This document shows, piece by piece, positions 22,549-34,960 of a stretch of DNA of 64,000 bases; positions within the stretch are counted from its first letter, which is position 1; each line of letters opens with the position of its first letter. Below the pieces are notes generated by a model that searched no databases, was not told the DNA's origin, and saw only the letters and a program-made list of their open reading frames with translations. A program made the position numbers and the translations under genes. Source of the stretch: Odobenus rosmarus divergens (Eukaryota; Chordata; Mammalia; Carnivora; Odobenidae). Location of the stretch: NCBI RefSeq assembly GCF_000321225.1, contig NW_004450397.1, positions 907,653 to 971,652 on the forward strand, given 5' to 3'.

Positions 22549-23664
22549 GAAGTTGGGGAATTAAGACACACATCAAGCTCTCCACTTCCTGCCTTTGATA
22601 GAAATGCACAATAATGTACTGTTTGCAATATCCTTTCATTCCTTTACTGGAGAGATCTGGCTCACACCACTAGAGACTTGTGAAAAGGTGCAACTGTTAG
22701 GAAAGTGGTTCAGAAACATTTGCTCATTTTCAAGATCTTTTCTTCCTACATTCAAAAAGACAATAAATATCTATAATATCTGAATTAAAACTCTTGAACT
22801 TCAAACTGCCTATTCTTGAATCATTCCAACTCATATTATGTATTCATATAAAATAAGAAGCCTTTAAAACCATGACAAGATTAAATTAACTGATCTATAC
22901 ATATGAACTTTGTGAAACACCCAAGTTCAAATCCTACATCATTATTAGCAATGCAGCATACTACTGAAATATATATGTAGTCTGGGGTCACTACAGAAAT
23001 GGAGCAAGGAAATTCTTCCACACCTCAGTAATAATGATTCCTTTACCTTTCCTTTATAAGCAGATTTTCTTCACAGTGTTTCAAAGCTTGACTAATCCAC
23101 AAGATAATATCTGCATATTTAAATCCTTAATTTCATCAAATCCAACTTTCTATGCTAAATGAGGATGTTTTCTTCTTCCTTTCATCCAAACTCTCATAAT
23201 AAGGTCTTTGATAAGATAGTATCAAAAATTGATTTTCTAAGGGAATACACATCTAAGAAAAATATACTAACTAAAGAAGAGGAAGAAAAGTTTATACTTT
23301 ATAAGAAATCCTCAAAAATTAGCATTTAAGATAAAACAATCAGGAGATGGATTTTATCTTCATAATTTTTGAATTACACTACCAGTTCAATTTAAAAGTT
23401 CATTTGAGGTTTATCTTGTGTATTTCTACTCAGAGCAAATGTTAGATAAATATTTTAATAATTTTTTATTACATACTTTTTTAATCATAAGAATTTGTGA
23501 TATATACAGCAATGTCTATTGACATCTCAAAAGGAAAAAATCAAGATTGTCTACTTCACTTACCCTTGCATTGCCTTAAGTGATCAAACCAAGCACTCAA
23601 TAAATCCATGGAAATCAGAAAGACAAAAAATAATGGCAAACTAAAGCTTAACAAATAACTTGGG

Positions 23665-23778
23665 CACATGATGTGATGAGCACTGGGTGTTATACACAAC
23701 TGATGAATCACTGAATACATCTGAAACTAATGATGTACTATATGTTGGCTAATTGAATTTAAATAAATAAAATAAAAT
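23665..23778 (+). mobile_element. L1 3' tail, strongly 5'-truncated (type C 3' end)
   Basis: 'gatgtgatgagcactgggtg' to 'gctaattgaatttaaataa' plus an A-rich tail, about 114 bp. Imperfect 12-bp TSD AAATAACTTGGG / AAACAACTTGGG at 23653-23664 and 23779-23790. Confidence 0.92.
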
Positions 23779-24352
23779 AAACAACTTGGGTAGTCATAGC
23801 TAAACTACATTCAAGTTTTAATAGTTCTCAATGAAAATTATTGCTCCCCTATATCTTTGAAACCTGATCTATCATTTCATCAGTTAGTATACACTTACTA
23901 TAATGGATCTTTCCTGAGGGCTACTTTGTCTTAATGACACAGAAATGAGATATACTTCAATTTAAATTGGCACCCCTCTGAAAGAAATATGAGAAAGCAT
24001 GCTGACAAATTCCCACAATCTTAATATTAAATTATCAATGGTATGTGAAGAACTACTTATTAGTGTTGTAAAATCTAGTTCCTGGCAATTTCCAGTGTAA
24101 TTCACTCAATTAATAACATTTCTAGTGTTCTCCAAATGTATTACACTATAATGCCTACATATATAATTTAGAGAGTATTATTTAAAACAGTTCAAATCAG
24201 TGTATTCTCTACCAGCCAAGAGTCTAAATTTTCACACTAGTTCCATACAGTAGTAATTTTCTATCAAGAGAGTCTGCCTTTGTTAAAAAAAAATAAAATC
24301 AACATCTATATTATAATCAAAGTTCATAAATAAAAATATTTGGTTTTCTTCA

Positions 24353-24617
24353 ACTGTTTTTTTTATTTTATTTTACTATGTTACATTAATCACCATACAT
24401 TACATCATTAGTTTTTGATGTAGTGTTCCATGATTCATTGTTTGCGTATAACACTCAGTGCTCCATTCAATATGTGCCCTCTCTAATACCCATCACCAGG
24501 CTAACCCATCCCTCCAGCCCCCTCCCCTCTAGAACCCTCAGTTTGTTTCTCAGAGTCCATAGTCTCTCATGGTTCTTTTTCTCCCTCCGATTTCCTCCCC
24601 TTCATTTTTCCCTTCCT
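24353..24617 (-). mobile_element. L1 3' end, antisense (type A 3' end)
   Basis: Reversed tail: 'tttttgatgtagtgttccat', 'cccatcaccaggctaaccca', 'ctctagaaccctcagtttgt'. It stops exactly where the poly-T of another L1 begins. The 95-codon sense frame at 24423-24710 is a repeat shadow. Confidence 0.92.
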
Positions 24618-24936
24618 ACTTTTTTTTTTTTAACATATAATGTATTATTTGTTTCAGAGGTACACGTCTGTGATTCAACAGTCTTACACAATTCACAGCG
24701 CTCACCATAGCACATACCCTCCCCAATGTCTATCACCCAGCCACCCCATCCCTCCCACCCCCACCACTCCAGCAACCCTCAGTTTGTTTCCTGAGATTAA
24801 GAATTCCTCATATCAGTGAGATCATATGATACATGTCTTTCTCTGATTATTTTGCTTAGCATAATACCCTCTAGTTTTATCCACGGCATTGCAAATGGCA
24901 AGAGTTCGGTTTTTTTGATGGCTGCATAATATTCCA

Positions 24937-24967
<31 letters not shown>

Positions 24968-24972
24968 CACAT
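24618..24972 (-). mobile_element. L1 3' end, antisense (type B 3' end), with a GT array
   Basis: Starts with poly-T and 'taacatataatgtattattt', then 'cagtcttacacaattcacag', 'gcaaccctcagtttgtttcc' and 'gcataatattccag', ending in (GT)n at 24936-24965. A different 3'-end type from its neighbour, so the two are separate insertions. Confidence 0.93.
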
Positions 24973-25066
24973 CTTTAAGAAAACAAAAAAATGATATTAA
25001 TTAAGGAGAAAAGAAGGAATTAGACATTCTTTCAAAAATACTAAATTAGTAACTTAAGAAGTACTT

Positions 25067-25280
25067 TTTTTTTTAAGATTTTATTTATTTATTTATTTTA
25101 AGAGAGTGAGAGACAGAGACAGAGACAGAGAACAAGCAAGGGGAAGGCATAGAGGGAGAGGGAGAAACAGGCTCCCCACTGAGCAGGGAGCCCAAGATGG
25201 GGCTCGATCCCAGGACCCTGGGACCATGACCTGAGCTGAAGGCAGACACTCAACCAACTGAGCCATCCAGGAGCCCCAGG
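25067..25280 (-). mobile_element. SINEC, full length
   Basis: Antisense SINEC with (GAGACA)n-like tract and head 'gagccatccaggagcccc'. Perfect 16-bp TSD AACTTAAGAAGTACTT at 25051-25066 and 25281-25296. Confidence 0.95.
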
Positions 25281-25630
25281 AACTTAAGAAGTACTTCTTA
25301 TTGAAATTAATTGTACCTCCATTAGATTGTTAATTAAATAAGCTCTAATTAGAAATATTTTCTTATTTAAGAAACAAGTGATTTACCACACAAACCTCAC
25401 AGCAACAAACGATTAGGTAGATTTTAATGTAAAGCAAGAATTACCTAGACACCTAGTGTTTCTGGTGTTTTTACCTTGAATTATCTCCATAATATAATCC
25501 TACACAGTTCAGTTTATTATAATTAAGTTTACTAAATATTGAATTTCAGTGCAAATACTAAAGCTTCAAAGAAGCAGAAGTACTTACACTTTCCTTTGGT
25601 AGAGAAACAAGATATGCTATACATATCTTA

Positions 25631-25779
25631 GCCTATATTTTATTCAAACAGTACTATAGATTCACATTTTTTGGCCTATATTTTATTCAAACAGTACTAT
25701 AGATTCACATTTTTTGGCCTATATTATATTCAAACAGTACTATATTTTATTCAAACAGTACTACAGATTCACATTTTTT
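25631..25779. repeat. Minisatellite, 43-bp unit, about 3.5 copies
   Basis: Units start at 25631, 25674 and 25717 (GCCTATATTTTATTCAAACA...). The first two are identical over 43 bp; the third carries an internal re-duplication of its 'ttattcaaacagtactat' part. The 103-codon frame at 25671-25982 derives its N-terminal repeats from this array. Confidence 0.97.
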
Positions 25780-26166
25780 TAAACTCTAAGAATACATTCA
25801 AAATTCACTCTGTATCCCAAATTGCTGTAGGAAAACTTGAACTGACCTTTCAAAATTACAGTGTCTTGCAAAGCAGACAGATAGGTGATTTTCCAGTATC
25901 TGCAAATGACACTAAATTATATGATATGAGGTCACTGCAACTAGATGCCAAGGGGGAGACCAAGAATCAAGATTTGGCCTGATTTTGGAAGTAGTGGAGA
26001 TAAACACACTAAACAGGAGAAATTGTAGGCACCTGCTCAACTGTGTATGAAGGTACCCACTGAATTCTGAAGATTGAACTTCTTCAGAATCATACTAAAC
26101 ATGGAAATAAGCCAAAAAGACAAGATGGATTTGATTTTGAATAATTCTTCATCCTAAATTAGGCAT

Positions 26167-26578
26167 TGTTTTGTCAACTTGGGCTACCATTACAGAATAC
26201 TGTAGGATGGGTGGTTTAAACAACAGACATTTATTTCTCACAGTTCTGGAAGCTGAGAGGTCCGAGATCAAGGTGCTGACAGATTCAGTTCTTTAGCAAG
26301 GACCCTCTTCCTGACTTGCACATGGCCTTCTCAGTGAGAAGTGCTCATGTGTTCATTCCTTAGCACATGCACAGGGGGAGGGAAAGAGAGAGTATGCAAG
26401 CTCAAGGGGGCTCTTCTGTCTCTTCCTCTTCTTATGAGGGCTCTAATCCCATCATGAGAGCATCACTCTCCTGACTTCATCTACACCTCCAAAAGTCCTC
26501 AACTCCAAATGACAACACATTAGGGGTTAGAGCTTCAACATATGAATTTTGGGGAAGACAAACATTCAGTGTGTAACA
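26167..26578 (-). mobile_element. MaLR (MLT1-like) solo LTR, antisense
   Basis: Read in reverse it starts TGTTACACACTGAATGTTTG, continues 'aattcatatgttgaagctct' and 'gagccctcataagaag', and ends ...GACAAAACA, i.e. TG...CA over 412 bp. Flanks GGCAT and GTCAT are a plausible 5-bp TSD with one change. A regulatory relic with no coding part. Confidence 0.82.
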
Positions 26579-26589
26579 GTCATATTACT

Positions 26590-27775
26590 TGTGATTTTAA
26601 GATACTGTGTGTGCACAAACATACATGTAAATGTATGTACATATATTTGTCTTTAATGCATAGTATAATATGTCCTCTTTTAAAGATTTCAAATTCATTA
26701 ATTTAATTGATTCACTTATTCATTTTCCAATATTTTACCTAATTTTTGAGGACTTGCTATGTATTAGGAGTGAAATGCATCTTTTCCATTTTATATAATT
26801 TATGCTTAAGACACTTGTCTATATTATGCAATCAAACCATACCTAGAACTGAATTAATCAGTGTCCTGTTCTAAAGTTAATAGGACCCAGAATATTGATT
26901 ATATTTGCGATTCTGTAAAACTTCATGCATCATGACACCATTACTAGCTCTGGTAGGAAAGCTTTATTGTGTTTTCCACTTGAAAAAATAATGTCTACTT
27001 ATTTATACTATTTTGCTCAACATATTTCTCAAATATGCTACACTAAAATGAATTTGTTCTAACTGCAAAGTTATATGAAAATTATATGACCGTGCATTAT
27101 GAAACCTACAAGATATAGTAAGCTTTCAGAAAAGGTTCTGAGAATATCAGTCATACCTTTTCTTAATATGTAAATAGATTATCATGATAGATATTTCTAT
27201 TTTATAGCATTCACACCTAAATCCAAATTTCAGAAAAGTTATATATAACATTCATCAGTTAATTATGTCTCCTTATATATTAATGTATTTCTGGAAATTG
27301 TTCCAAGAAGTAAATTCAAGATTGCACAATTTAATTTCCACTTAGGAAGCTAATGTTTGGTATGTAAGAAATGACAAAGTATAGCCAGCCCACCATTATG
27401 CTCAATATCAATGAAATTTAAATCTTAGGGAAATACGTTATTTTTTTCTTTACAAATACATTTATTAAATGATTTTTTAACTGATTTGGCAAGGTCTTAA
27501 CACTTAACTCTTCAAATGTATACATAATGTGCTTTAATTCTAGGAGAATGGGATCTATTTGAGTTTTCCCACTCAACAAATCCAAAGTCTGAATCACATC
27601 CACTCAGCTCTTTGTCTTTCCAGTCAGGGTTTTTGCTTTTTTCATTTTAAGCATGCCTTCTTACAGAAGTTCCATTCTGTATCTTACTCAGAAGTACAAT
27701 CTCATTATTTCTAAAGTCCTGCTCTAGACTTCTTAATAAACCATCCTTCCGGTATCATAAAGAACATGATGTGGT
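26590..27775. other. Unassigned AT-rich sequence
   Basis: I see no repeat or gene here. A 61-codon minus frame (27418-27603) starting at GTG is leucine/lysine-rich but not recognisable. Confidence 0.4.
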
Positions 27776-27779
27776 AACA

Positions 27780-27930
27780 ATCAGCCTCCCTCGTGGCATA
27801 CCTCATACTTATCGTGACCTGCTCAATGGCTCTCTTTCCAGGCAGATGACAAGCATTATGTGGGCAGGGGATAGTCTATATTTAGCAATGGCACTGTGCC
27901 TGTATCAATAAATGTTTGCTAAAAGAATGG
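27780..27930 (+). mobile_element. L2 LINE 3' tail
   Basis: Recognised by its end: 'gcaggggatagtctatat', 'ggcactgtgcctgtatc', then 'aataaatgtttgctaaaaga'. Confidence 0.55.
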
Positions 27931-28959
27931 ATTGACAGCAGTAATACTTTATTATATAATATTTTTTGGTTTTTGTTTTTAGGGGTCTTTTTGGTTCCTG
28001 CAAATGGACATTTCACTCTGAGCTAAGACTTCTAGGTCAAATATTTTTAATATGCTATAAAGATGAGTCACACAATTGGTCACATTTGTCTGCAGTTCAT
28101 GGTGATGGTTTTTACAGCCCGTGGTCAGAAAGGCAAATATTTTTTAAAGCCTAAACAAAATTCAATGTTATCTTAACAGATATTTATTTTAAAGAATTTC
28201 AGTGGAAATTGTGGGTTATATGTTAAAAGAACACTTAAAAAGTAGTATTGCCTTCCCCCATGACAGATCACATTTGTTTAATAGGAAATTCTATACGTTT
28301 TTAGAGATTCTACTTACTTACAAGAAATGGTATTGAAACTTACTGGTCTGTATTCAGTGCCCCCTCTGAAAAACCTCTTTAGGGTCACACTGACAGCTGC
28401 TGGTTTTCACACCAAAGGCTGTTTATGGTAATGAGTTCCATACATATTTTAGCCAATAATTCCAAAATTTCAATTGCCTCAACACTTTTCTTGTGTCATC
28501 GAGTCTTCTTGTTTTGTATATCCAGTTTGCTAGGTAGGACTAGAAAATTTTGTTCATTATATTGAGAAACTACTTTTTTGGGGGACTGTCACTTTAGGAT
28601 ACGTCATAAAATAAGAATGGGAAATTCCACATCATGCTTGATTTCTTACATTGTAAAGGTAAAAATCAATGTTTTTCAAAATAGTTCCTTTAGGAACCAT
28701 AAAGTGGAAGGAGATGAGGTTGTTGAAACTTATCCACACATCATAATAGAAAAACTTGAAGACATGAAAAATGTGGTTTTCTTTAGGGCTCTCTGAGAGC
28801 ATAGAATGTTGACCTGATTGCATAGCTCTGTTTAGTGATGAATTGGAGACATTATTGTAATCACAAGAGATTAAAAACTGAACCAGTAAAGTGAATCCAT
28901 TTATTTAAAAATACTCTCAGAAAAGTCTGAGGTATTTGAAGTTAAAAGTATATTATCCA

Positions 28960-29142
28960 AACAAACTGAGGGTTCTAGAGGGGTGGGGGGTGGGAGGATG
29001 GGTTAGCCTGGTGATGGGTATTAAAGAGGGCACATTCTGCATGGAGCACTGGGTGTTATGCACAAACAATGAATCATGGAACACTACATCAATACCTAAT
29101 GATGTAATGTATGGTGATTAACATATCAATAAAAATTTTTTA
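28960..29142 (+). mobile_element. Young L1 3' tail (type A 3' end)
   Basis: About 183 bp, from 'aacaaactgagggttctaga' to 'caataaaaattttttaa', with a perfect 16-bp TSD AAAAGTATATTATCCA at 28944-28959 and 29143-29158. The 61-codon frame at 28936-29121 is a shadow of it. Confidence 0.95.
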
Positions 29143-29158
29143 AAAAGTATATTATCCA

Positions 29159-30215
29159 TACAACTTTGATTCAAAGTCTAAACTCAGTAAGATTTATAAG
29201 ACACAATCATGTAGAAAGAAGGAGCGACCATTTCAGGAAAGCAAATATGAAGGTGTGCTGTCATACATAGAAACATGCATTTTTAGATATGCTCCCAGTG
29301 ATAATGCAGCACTGAAATTTATCAAAGATTTGGAAACTCCAGACTTGACTAAATATCATATCTCTAATTTCTCAACAGGACAATATGTAATATGCTTAGT
29401 ATTTGCTGTATGCCTGGGTGAATTGGCACAAAAGCATTAATGCATTTAGATATGGGGGAAAAGAAAAACTGTTGCTTTGCAAAGTCAACAGAAATAGAAA
29501 CACAAATTAACAGTTTGTCTTAAGTCACTTAGATGATACCAACTTTCACCAGGTATATTTTATGCACAACCAAAAACTTCTACTCTGAAGTTTCCCACAG
29601 AGTTCCACCTCATCAGCGGTCTACCATCTTATGATAAAAAAGACAGACTATTCAGAAAACCACTGGTCCTTGCTTTGTATTAATTTTATTAGGAGGGGAA
29701 TAACCAAGTTAAACATTAGTATGTCACCAAGCTTAAATATTAAAAGGAATCACCTAATGTAAATGTAAATATGTAATTTAAAATTATCAAAATTAATTCC
29801 TTCAGCTTGTACATCATTTTTTCAGTAGAAATATTTACCATTGTTGATCAAATGGAAATTAACTTAAAAACCATAGAGTATAATAGCTTTAAAATCTTTT
29901 GAAACTTAAAGTATGCAGAATACTATTGTAGATATTTTTAGAAGATACCAAAATAATTACTTGAAGTCAGTAATAAAATAAAATTTGTAAAAATTTTAAG
30001 ATAATCTGAGTAAATAGCTACAGAACAGAGCTAATGACATAACAATATTTGTGATACTTAACTCTACAGAGATAATTATGAGGAGGGCAAATAAAACACA
30101 ATACAGTTGCAAGCAAATGAAAATGATAATCATACTCATAGAAGCAATTAGTCATAGGGACAGAAAACATACTACAGTCACCACATGCAATATCAAGTAA
30201 AGTTTTATAATTTAG
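29159..30215. other. Unassigned AT-rich unique sequence
   Basis: No repeat recognised; short open frames only (61 codons at 29255-29440, no family recognised). Confidence 0.4.
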
Positions 30216-30227
30216 CTACTATCTTTT

Positions 30228-30354
30228 TTTAAGATTTTATTTATTTATCTGAGAGAGAGAGAGAGAGAGAGTGCATGAGAGGGGGTAGGGTCAGAGGGAG
30301 AAGCAGACTCCCCACTAAGAAGGGAGTTGGATGCGGGACTCGATCCCAGGACTC
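30228..30354 (-). mobile_element. SINEC, 5'-truncated
   Basis: Antisense SINEC beginning with its tail and (GA)n tract and stopping after 'cgggactcgatcccagg', so the tRNA-like head is missing. TSD CTATCTTTT at 30219-30227 and 30355-30363 shows the truncation occurred at insertion. Confidence 0.93.
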
Positions 30355-31289
30355 CTATCTTTTAAAAAGTGACATCAGAAGGTGCCAAAACTGACAGTGT
30401 CAATCTGAATCATAGAAAGAAGAGGTGTCACCTTTGAGACAAAGATAGAAGACCATATGTAGAGGTTCAGCTAGTAGTCAAGTGACCACTGGCAATTTTA
30501 CATGCATCTACAGTGGGAAAACGACATACTGATCATTTCAGTTCACACTGCAAATAGGAGCATCAAGTAAGTATGGCATGCATGTACCTTATTTTTACCT
30601 CCACATGGGATGTCTATCTATGAGCTTCTGGATTAGTGTACAAATCTGTATATGAAAATATTAAGTGCTAAGTAATTGCTTTCTACATAACATAGGCAAA
30701 CTAACATTAATTATAATTCTGCATGTGCATCTATTTTTAACATTCTTTAATTAAAGTCTGTGCATTTGATGCTGTCTCTTGTTAGCTTTACCTTTGCGTG
30801 TTCAATTTTTAAAAGGGTGATATACTGTGTAAAAAGAATCTTTAATTGTGGTACATTTTCACTAGGTGGGTGTAGACACTTACTTGACCATGTGATTTGA
30901 TGACTGAGCCAACGTGATAGGAAGATTTGTCTGTGGTCATAACTGGCCCCAATTTTTTTAATTACCAAAATATATTATTAAAACCTAAATAGCATTTTGG
31001 AAGTCTATGTTTAATCATATAAGATCAAACGTTTAAAAATAGCAAATTCTAGAATACAATTCTTCTTAATTAACCATAACCATTATTAATCATATTTAAT
31101 AAACATTTTATTTTTCCTCATCTTATGAGATATCTTTTGACAACTCATCTCAAAATTCCTTTTTTTTTACCCCTGCCTGAGTCTCTTTAGGGCTAATACA
31201 GACCTGCTGTGCATCAGGCCTTCCTATGATCAAAATGCCTACTTAGTTATTGGAAGCAAAAGGACAATCTTTGTTTTATTTTCAAACCT

Positions 31290-31365
31290 ACAGATTTTTT
31301 ATTCATTAAATAAATATTTATCAAATACTTCTCTGTATCTGGCACTGCCTAGATTTTACAATGGT
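31290..31365 (-). mobile_element. L2 LINE 3' end, antisense fragment
   Basis: 'cattaaataaatatttatca', 'aatacttctctgtatctggc' resemble the reversed L2 end. Short and diverged. Confidence 0.45.
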
Positions 31366-32164
31366 GGCTCTCCTGAAACTAGGGAAGACATATCAGTGAA
31401 ATTCTATGCTATCACTGTTGACTCTTCTAATTACCCTTCATCAGCTAAACCACATACATCCAAAAGAAATGAGTATAGTGCATCTACGGTCATAAAAGCC
31501 CACTTTCCTCCTACTTCCAATCAGAAGGGAACAACTTTCCAAGGCTATATATATATATGGCCCTGTGATTTCCCAAAATGTATTTCCAATGACAAGCAGT
31601 TAATAATATGTATACTCAAACTTTGCTACTCAAAACAGTTGATTTGTTGCTAGAACAATGAGTTCGCCCTCTACTAATAGCTTCAGCTCACCTACTTATC
31701 AGATAAAACCAGGTTGCCCTACGTTAGCATACAGATTGTTTTAGTGTAGGAGTGTTGCTGTGAGAGGGAAGAGTTGGGAAATTCAATATATATACTTATA
31801 GAAATCACAAAGACTTCATTTACTATGTCCATAATTTAAAAAAAATCCTTTTACTTGTCTTCAGAATGAAAAAATGTAAGCAGAAAGACAATTCATCAAT
31901 TTGTCCATCACTTCATTCCCCCAAAGACAATGACCCATGTTCATTTCAGTTATTATGTACAGAAAAATAATGGTATAGGTGATAGCTAATGTTAGCTATA
32001 TACCCATGAAAAAATATTGTCCAGAAATATGAAAATAGCTACTCATGGCCAACTCTGTCTTTTATAAATAATGTTTTAAAGATGTAAGCAGATTTTTTAA
32101 AGCTTTCTTGAAAAGGTCATTATAAAAGTAATTATAATACTAAGTTCAAGAATGTAATTTAGTA

Positions 32165-32355
32165 GGGCGCCTGGGTGGCTCAGTTGGTTAAGCGACTGCC
32201 TTCGGCTCAGGTCATGATCCTGGAGTCCCGGGATCGAGTCCCACATCAGGCTCCCTGCTCAGCAGGGAGTCTGCTTCTTCCTCTGATCATCTTCCCTCTC
32301 GTGCTCTCTATCTCTCATTCTCTCTCTCAAATAAATAAAAAAATCTTTAAAAAAA
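32165..32355 (+). mobile_element. Young SINEC, full length
   Basis: Head GGCGCCTGGGTGGCTCAG, A-box-like TGGCTCAGTTGG, B-box-like GGGATCGAGTCCC, CT tract and (AAAT)n tail, with several CpGs kept. Perfect 17-bp TSD AAGAATGTAATTTAGTA at 32148-32164 and 32356-32372. The 67-codon frame over it is a shadow. Confidence 0.97.
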
Positions 32356-32539
32356 AAGAATGTAATTTAGTATTATAAATCTACCTCATTATTGATTTAG
32401 CTCAAATCTTTTGAAGTTAAAATCGGTTTTTAATAACCTTCAGTTTGATACTGACATTTACCCAAATATTTAAAAAAATCTAATTTTATTTACTAATATG
32501 GAACAGTCTTAATATTACATCTTCTAAAGCAAGGTGCAA

Positions 32540-32815
32540 CACAATTTGTAATATGTTATTATTTGTGTAAAAGAAAAGGATAAGAAAAATATATCTACAT
32601 GTGTGTAATTTTATAAAATTATATCATAGAAACTCTCAGAAATGATCTCCAAGGAACTAGTAACATTGTCATTTCTAGAAAGTAAAATTGGGTGGCTGGA
32701 AGACGGGGTAAAGGGAGAATTTCAATCACCATTCTTTTGTGCCTTTGAATTTTGAACAATTTGAATGCCTTGACTATTTAAATTTTTTTAATTGAAATTG
32801 AAATTTAAAAAAATG
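32540..32815 (+). repeat. Ancient interspersed repeat, possibly a LINE 3' end
   Basis: 'aaggaactagtaacattgtc', 'tgggtggctggaagac', 'gtgcctttgaattttgaac' followed by an A/T-rich end look like a common old mammalian repeat tail. I cannot assign the family. Confidence 0.35.
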
Positions 32816-33430
32816 AACAGCGTATATAAATATTCTATGGATATATACATATATCTATATATCCTTGTAAAATGTATCCAATAATCAATATATTCTTGTA
32901 AAGTAATTGCACACTTCTCCCAAAGTATTAAACAGTTGTTATCTAAAGAATAACATCAAAAAGCCTCCTCAAAATGAAAATGTATTGATTCAGGGGGATA
33001 TATTCTTTGGATTTGAGGAAAATTAAATGTACTAAGCAATTCATCACAACTCCACCTCTCCCTCTTCTTCCTGGTTACCTATTCACCTTGATCATTTCAC
33101 TCTGTATAAATTCATCTGTCAACGAATAACACTTTTAAGATCAGCGTCTATGTTTCATTTATCCTCTCCTAACATTTTCTTGCTGGTTGATATCCCTCAT
33201 TTAAAACATAACCTGGAGGAAAAGAAAAGTTTATGTATTTTTCATTTCTTTGTCCCTGTCCGGTAAATGTTTTAATAATCAAATTCTTGATATGTAGGAT
33301 AAGTCAACTAATCATGTGAATTATTAGCTCCTCAGTACAATTATAACTATAAAGTTTTCTTCTGAATCAATTTTCACATATTGAAACATTTATCTTCAGA
33401 AATGTTTTGATATCAAAAATTACAATCTGA

Positions 33431-33438
33431 AGATGTGG

Positions 33439-33475
<37 letters not shown>

Positions 33476-33785
33476 TATTATGCAGCCATCAAAAAGAATG
33501 AAATCTTGCCATTTGCAACGACATAGATCGAACTGGAGGGTATTATGCTAAGCAAAATAAGTCAATCAGAGAAAGACATGTATCATATGATCTCACTGAT
33601 ATGAGGAATTCTAAATCTCAGGAAACAAACTGAGGGTTGCTGGAGTGGTGGGGGGGGGGAGGGATGGGGTGGCTGGGTGATAGACATTGGGGAGGGTATG
33701 TGCTATGGGGAGCACTGTGAATTGTGTAAGACTGTTGAATCACAGACCTGTACCTCTGAAACAAATAATACATTATATGTTAAAA
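33431..33785 (+). mobile_element. Young L1 3' end with internal CA array (type B 3' end)
   Basis: 'agatgtggtata', (CA)n at about 33442-33471, 'ggaatattatgcagccatca', then the 3' UTR with a G-rich run and an A tail. TSD AAAAATTACAATCTGA at 33415-33430 and 33786-33801. Short frames here (60 and 94 codons) begin inside the repeat. Confidence 0.95.
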
Positions 33786-34734
33786 AAAAATTACAATCTG
33801 AGACTTTTCATCACTGTTTTCATTTATACATTATCCAACTGCTTTATGAGGTGTTTTAGATTCTACCAACTTTGGAAATATCCTATTTATCATTGTTCTC
33901 TACTTTTAAGTATGACTGTGACATCACTCTTCATAGAGGGCTTAAATCAAATCTCAAACTACAATTTCTGATTGTTGCAGTTACTTAATTGCATTTTATT
34001 GCCAAATGTATATTAAAATAATTATTTTAAAAATAATGTGGTTATAACTTGTGCAAATTAGTCCTTTTTCATAGTGCATTTTCTTCTAGTTATATATTTC
34101 AATGTATTTTAATAATTTTATTCTGTGGCTGAAACACAGAAGCTAATATTTTAATTAATCTTTCCAAAAAATTCTCATCTTTCTCTCTCTTTCTCCTTCT
34201 CTCTCCCTCTGCCTTTCTCTACGCATGCACATACACACACACAGGAACTTTGAGGAATTTTTAATATTAATGATGAATATATATGTGTAAGTGTGTGTGT
34301 ACTGAACTTTGATGATTCTCCAGAAGTAATGAGTTTGTACCACCAATCCACACACCTTAATGATCACCCCTTTGAAGCAAAGCCTACATTTCAAAAATAC
34401 CATGCAGATTGTGAGTGCAGTTTAGGGTCACATAATAGAGCTTAACGTTAACTGGCCCACCCACAATGTAAACAGGAGACAAGAGGCTTCAGGATTACCA
34501 GAGTCTGGCCAACTAGTGCTGACAGACTTCAACAGATATAAACAATTGTTACACACTTTTGCTTGTACATGGGACAATAGTTTTATGATAAATCTATACA
34601 CTTTTGGATGCTTCATGTTACAGGATAATGTGTAAAAATGTATTTTGTACTTATCTACATTACTTAACAGTATCTACTTGTAATAGATACCTGTTTCACA
34701 CCATTTTAGTAGAGAATCAATTTGTCATTCCATT

Positions 34735-34960
34735 CCATTTCTAATGCAGTAGTCCAACCCAACCCAGAATGCATTATTGATATGGAAATGAGTGTAATTA
34801 GCAGCGTAAATGATCTGTTATTTATGATACAAGTCAAAGCAGTAAATCACCATTGGTTCACTATCATTACTATGCAAATAGAAGAAGGCAGTTAATGGTC
34901 CATGTGTTAAAAACAAGCCACTTGCTTGCTCATTTGCAAATGAAAGGCAAGGGTGAGGGT
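34735..34960. promoter_or_regulatory. Candidate conserved non-coding regulatory element
   Basis: A repeat-free, balanced-composition segment with a POU octamer ATGCAAAT (34872-34879), a second octamer-like palindrome CATTTGCAAATG (34931-34942), a homeodomain-type TAATTAGC (34795-34802) and a CCATTGG box (34850-34856). The grouping resembles developmental enhancers. Conservation could not be tested, so this is inference. Confidence 0.3.

Noticed and set aside
25631..25779. CRISPR-like array
   Set aside because: Units are contiguous 43-bp tandem repeats with no unique spacers, in a mammalian genome.
25671..25982. 103-codon open frame with repeated peptide motif
   Set aside because: The repeated peptide is the translated minisatellite; the remainder has no recognisable domain.
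32165..32355. tRNA gene (A- and B-box-like motifs)
   Set aside because: The motifs belong to the tRNA-derived SINE head. No tRNA cloverleaf with an intact acceptor stem is present, and the same unit occurs more than 20 times with A-tails and TSDs.
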